From: a virus
IMG/VR virus record: IMGVR_UViG_3300042470_000708
Coordinates: 1-24,728 of that record
Direction: 5' to 3' (one strand)
Length of the DNA: 24,728 nt
Shown: piece by piece, positions 21,570 to 24,728 of the stretch
Layout of the letters: each line of letters begins with the position of its first letter
Numbering within the stretch: the first letter of the stretch is position 1
Position numbers and translations under genes: made by a program
The notes under the pieces: generated by a model
Told to the model about the DNA's origin: nothing
What the model saw: the letters and a program-made list of their open reading frames with translations, nothing else
The model's database searches: none

Positions 21570-22520
21570 ATGGCAACTGCTGCAAACCAAAAAGTTCCAG
21601 CTGGCGGAACTGATCTGAAAGATGTAGCTGCATTGGTAGGACTGCTTGGTGGCCAACGTGGCACGACTACTTCCACGCAGACTTCCAATGCTGGTGATAT
21701 TACTGCACTGCAGACTGCTCTCAGTCAGCTGCAAGGTGCAGATTACAATGCAATGCTGCAGAGCATTTTCCAGCAAGCTGGTGCACAGATTCCTGGAATG
21801 CAGGCAGCGTATGGTAGGTCTGTGGGTGCGCGCAGCTACAATAACAGCGCAGTGCAAGCTGCTCTGAATGAGCTGCTCAAAGCTACGACTGTGGCTGCGC
21901 AGGATCAAATGGCCAAGCAACAGCTGGCAAATCAGCAAACGCAAGTACAAGCTGGTCAAGCCATTGCACAAGCTACTAAAGGCACGCAGACTACGCAGTC
22001 ACAGACGCAAAAGAGCGGCTTGGATTTGCAGCGCGCTGCCGCACTGCTGGCACTGTGGCAAGGCGTTGGTCAGCTGACTAGTGGCAAGAAGCCCAGTGAC
22101 ATGTTTGGTGGTCTATTCAAAGGCGGCGGAACTGTGACTTCTGCACCTGCCGCCCCAACAGTTACTGCTCCGGCCGCTGCTGCTTCAGCAACTTCTGCAC
22201 CTATGGCTGCACCTGACAGTTCGCAGGGGGCTATGTCACTGCCTAGTTTCATTACTGACCCGCTGAGAGCTCTTGGCAATCTTGTTGCATATGGGAGTTT
22301 TGATCGCCCATTTATGACTGGTAGCACGCCAGATCCTGCTGCCGATATGTTTGGGGGACTCCAGCCCTCTACTCCTGAATCTTTGGGATTCAGCGCACCT
22401 CTGCAAATGAATCCAGTTTTGGACTTTGACTCGGCGTTGCGTGATGCTGTGGCTCCAATGCCTGCTGCCTCTTATACTCCTGTCGATCTTTCCCTGTTTG
22501 ATGACAACTTCGGGATGTAA
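21570..22520 (+). CDS. Internal virion/ejection-type protein
   Basis: The 316-residue protein is Ala/Gln/Thr-rich. The first ~150 residues form long helices (around QIPGMQAAYGRSVGAR and AALNELLKATTVAAQDQMA), then a Pro/Ala linker (205-245) and a low-complexity end with MPAASYTPVDLSLFDDNFGM. Helical, Ala-rich proteins grouped near the end of podovirus late operons act as internal or DNA-ejection proteins. I assign this by composition and position. CGGAGAA precedes the ATG. Confidence 0.62.
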   Translation: MATAANQKVPAGGTDLKDVAALVGLLGGQRGTTTSTQTSNAGDITALQTALSQLQGADYNAMLQSIFQQAGAQIPGMQAAYGRSVGARSYNNSAVQAALNELLKATTVAAQDQMAKQQLANQQTQVQAGQAIAQATKGTQTTQSQTQKSGLDLQRAAALLALWQGVGQLTSGKKPSDMFGGLFKGGGTVTSAPAAPTVTAPAAAASATSAPMAAPDSSQGAMSLPSFITDPLRALGNLVAYGSFDRPFMTGSTPDPAADMFGGLQPSTPESLGFSAPLQMNPVLDFDSALRDAVAPMPAASYTPVDLSLFDDNFGM

Positions 22521-22522
22521 AC

Positions 22523-23569
22523 ATGGCAACCGCAGCTCCTGGGTACATGACCGGCAGTCGTCGCACTTACAATCCTATCGTTGGAGGAGGTGGCGGCAAT
22601 TTTGCTGGAGGCACCGCTGCACTCAATGATTCTGAGGTGCTTGCTCGGCTGATTGCTAATTTGCGCAATTTTTACAGTGCACAGCCTGGCATGGGAAACC
22701 AACAGCCTTCCATCATTGATGTGCTGAATCAAAGTGCTGGAGCTGATCTGAGTCAACAAGGGCCTGGCGGAGAAATGTCATCTCCTGCGCCTGGAGTTGA
22801 TACTCTAGATCCCCAGACTTTGGCGCTGCTGGGAAGCATTTTTGGGGCTGGTGGAATGCTCACCCAAAATTCAGCAGCAGCATCACTGGGGAACATCATG
22901 AGTACTGGTGGAGCCTTGGCACAGCAAAATCCGTTGGATGCTTTGCAGACTCTGGGCAGTGTGGGGGCTGGCATGGCAGGTGCTAATCCTGGCATGATTG
23001 GGGCTGTCAATACTGGCATCAATGCACTGCAAGATCCGGTGCCTATGACCAGTGGGGACATTGCAGGAAAAGCACTGAATGTTGCACTAGGATTTACTCC
23101 TATTGGCACAATCAACAGCATCATGAGTGCACTTACTGGCAAATCTCTTGGAGATGTGCTTAAAGGTTCGATGACGCCTGTTGAGAATGCTATGCCAAAC
23201 ATGGTGCCTGGAGTTAATCCTAGCGCAGCTGTACAGATGGGAACTCCAGCACAGTCTGACACGCCTCCTGGCATTGCACTGACTGATCTTGCTTTGTCAA
23301 TGTTGAATGCTCCAGCCCCAATGGCTGAGGCAACGCCAAGCAACCCTGAAGCTCCTATGGGCATTCCTGGGGAATCTGGATTTGGCACTCCTAGCTCTGC
23401 AGATGTCTCTATTGCTGATGCAATCGCTGAAGCCATGAGTGCAATGGCTGAAAGCAGCATGAATGCGCCTAGCGATGGCGGAATGGCAGCCGATGCAACT
23501 GGAGATGCTGGCTCTGTTGGTGATGGTGCGCCAAGTTCTCCTTCTGACGGTGACGGTGTAGCATATTAA
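22523..23569 (+). CDS. Gly/Ala/Met/Pro-rich structural protein
   Basis: The 348-residue protein starts two bases after the previous stop, so translation is probably coupled. It is low in charge and very rich in Gly, Ala, Met, Pro and Ser, with hydrophobic stretches (LALLGSIFGAGGML, LGSVGAGMAGANPGMIG) and an acidic, Gly-rich end (DGGMAADATGDAGSVGDG). This resembles membrane-interacting internal virion proteins that are ejected with the DNA. No conserved family was recognised. The MATAA start is shared with the preceding gene and hints at common origin of leaders only. Confidence 0.62.
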   Translation: MATAAPGYMTGSRRTYNPIVGGGGGNFAGGTAALNDSEVLARLIANLRNFYSAQPGMGNQQPSIIDVLNQSAGADLSQQGPGGEMSSPAPGVDTLDPQTLALLGSIFGAGGMLTQNSAAASLGNIMSTGGALAQQNPLDALQTLGSVGAGMAGANPGMIGAVNTGINALQDPVPMTSGDIAGKALNVALGFTPIGTINSIMSALTGKSLGDVLKGSMTPVENAMPNMVPGVNPSAAVQMGTPAQSDTPPGIALTDLALSMLNAPAPMAEATPSNPEAPMGIPGESGFGTPSSADVSIADAIAEAMSAMAESSMNAPSDGGMAADATGDAGSVGDGAPSSPSDGDGVAY

Positions 23570-23595
23570 GTCCAGCAGCTTAAGAGGAAACAAAC

Positions 23596-24728
23596 ATGGA
23601 ACCAATCACTAACATTGCTGCCACTGTCCAACAGATGCTGTCTGGACTCACCAGCACTGCAGATGCTCGTACTCAGGCCATCAACAAACAAGCCGATGAT
23701 CTACGTGCCAGCACGGCCGCCGTAGAATCTCTCCTTCGCACAAATCTGACTGAGGCAGGCAAGGTTGCAGAGACTGCTGGTCAGATTGCTACGCAAAAAG
23801 CTGAGACTGACTACATTCGCAACAGTGCAATTCAGCGTTCTGGTGCCATTCTTGGCATGAATGCGGATGAGAACAATTACATTATTCCCAAGCGCATGGC
23901 TGAATATACTCAGCTTGAGGAGGAACGTAAGACTGCACGACAGGAATATGACAAGCTGGCACAGACTGACCTGCTGACCAATCCTGTCGGTTACATTGTT
24001 GCACAACTTAAACTGCCTTCGGTTGCTGCACGCAATAATGCTATTGTGGATGCGCGTGATGCTGCAGTTGCTGACATCGCTACGCGGCAGAATCTGGCCA
24101 TTGCGAACAAGAGTGCAGTAACTGCAAACACTGCTGACCAGCTGCGTACCACTGCACTGCTTGAGGCCAAGAATGCGCAAGCGCAGGCTGAGATTGCACT
24201 GCGCCAAGCGGAAGCCGAAATGACTTCCAAGATGGCCGGTGCACGCATGCAAGAGTTCCAGCTGCGTGACAAAGCATTTGATGTACAGGGTGATCTGTTC
24301 AGCAAGCAGATTCAGGTTCAGCAGTTTGTGATGAACTTTGAGAGTCTGAAGGCCCAGCGAGAAGCTGCAAGATTGGCGGCAGAGGAAAGAATTTCTATAG
24401 CGCGTGAACGTGCTGCCATGCTTAAGAGCCAAGCAGAGAAAGATGCCATTGATGCCGCAGAGCAAGCTGGTTTGAATGCTGGTTTTGCCACTGTGTCGCG
24501 ATTCTTGGGCATGCCAGCTCCTATGACTCTCAGCACTTGGAAACTCATTCCAGACAGGAACACTAAGGAAGTCTGGCTGACTGCGGCACAGTCTGGCGTG
24601 TTGGGAGACAGTGTTGTTGAAGGCCTGCAGTTTATCAATCGTGCATCTGGTAATACTCAAGTTCTACGCACTACTAATCCTGGTGCTTGGCGAGCTGTTC
24701 AAGGCTTCACTGAAGCCCTGAATAGTAT
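23596..24728 (+). CDS. Large coiled-coil internal virion protein, 3' end outside the window
   Basis: An open frame runs from ATG 23596, behind AGAGGAAA, to the window edge with no stop (377 complete codons). Residues 20-310 are heptad-rich helix with few breaks (for example LRASTAAVESLLRTNL and ARLAAEERISIARERAAML), interrupted by TNPVGYIVAQLKLP (about 127-140). After about 310 a less helical part begins (GMPAPMTLSTWKLIP). Such long helical proteins at this place are usual for injected virion proteins. The C-terminal part, which could hold an enzyme domain, is not visible. Confidence 0.75.
   Translation, partial: MEPITNIAATVQQMLSGLTSTADARTQAINKQADDLRASTAAVESLLRTNLTEAGKVAETAGQIATQKAETDYIRNSAIQRSGAILGMNADENNYIIPKRMAEYTQLEEERKTARQEYDKLAQTDLLTNPVGYIVAQLKLPSVAARNNAIVDARDAAVADIATRQNLAIANKSAVTANTADQLRTTALLEAKNAQAQAEIALRQAEAEMTSKMAGARMQEFQLRDKAFDVQGDLFSKQIQVQQFVMNFESLKAQREAARLAAEERISIARERAAMLKSQAEKDAIDAAEQAGLNAGFATVSRFLGMPAPMTLSTWKLIPDRNTKEVWLTAAQSGVLGDSVVEGLQFINRASGNTQVLRTTNPGAWRAVQGFTEALNS

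Noticed and set aside
23701-24660. 319-codon minus-strand open frame opposite the last gene
   Set aside because: The plus-strand frame continues to the window edge with a strong ribosome site and clean heptads; the antisense product is Cys/Ser/His-rich and has no start signal.

Overview
The window is a piece of a tailed-phage (Caudoviricetes) genome, most likely a podovirus. The head and neck genes resemble the SU10 type: a DUF5309-like capsid protein, a SU10-type adaptor and a nozzle-like protein. They are followed by a lysis pair and long internal (ejection) proteins, and no tape measure or tail-sheath gene is seen. A bacterial host of the Beta/Gammaproteobacteria kind is suggested by sigma70-like promoters, clear Shine-Dalgarno sites and a boxA element identical to that of enterobacterial rRNA leaders. 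This host assignment is inference. I see no tRNA, CRISPR array, integrase or insertion sequence.

Layout. Positions 1-1996 are on the minus strand: the tail end of a replication/early module with an SF1B (RecD/Dda-like) helicase and a partial unknown gene. Positions 1997-2914 form a large divergent control region. It holds a minus-strand promoter, two inverted arrays of an 8-bp TGTAACAn repeat flanking an AT-rich core and a G-quadruplex motif, tandem plus-strand promoters, one of them over a Fur-box-like palindrome, and an rRNA-like leader with mini-hairpins and boxA. That leader drives one unknown, apparently highly expressed gene (2915-3523) closed by a strong terminator. Positions 3560-4253 are non-coding and packed with short repeats and tri-loop hairpins.

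From 4254 to the end everything is on the plus strand and looks like the late operon: a putative metallopeptidase, a small-terminase candidate, a receptor-binding cassette (GTA-type spike-base protein, lectin-like fibre, two small proteins), TerL, portal, two small genes, scaffold, major capsid protein, small head proteins, adaptor, a second fibre cassette (fibre, assembly-like protein, cupin, small membrane protein), tail nozzle, a third fibre/spike, endolysin, holin, and three internal-virion-type proteins, the last running off the edge. Terminators lie after the capsid gene cluster (15402) and after the lysis genes (21498). No good promoter follows either, so both probably act as partial terminators that set gene dosage.

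The most unusual part is 2062-2790. The same heptamer TGTTACA forms the inverted iteron arrays and is also built into the extended -10 boxes of the two outward-facing promoters. This looks like an origin/operator switch coupled to an rRNA-mimicking antitermination leader.
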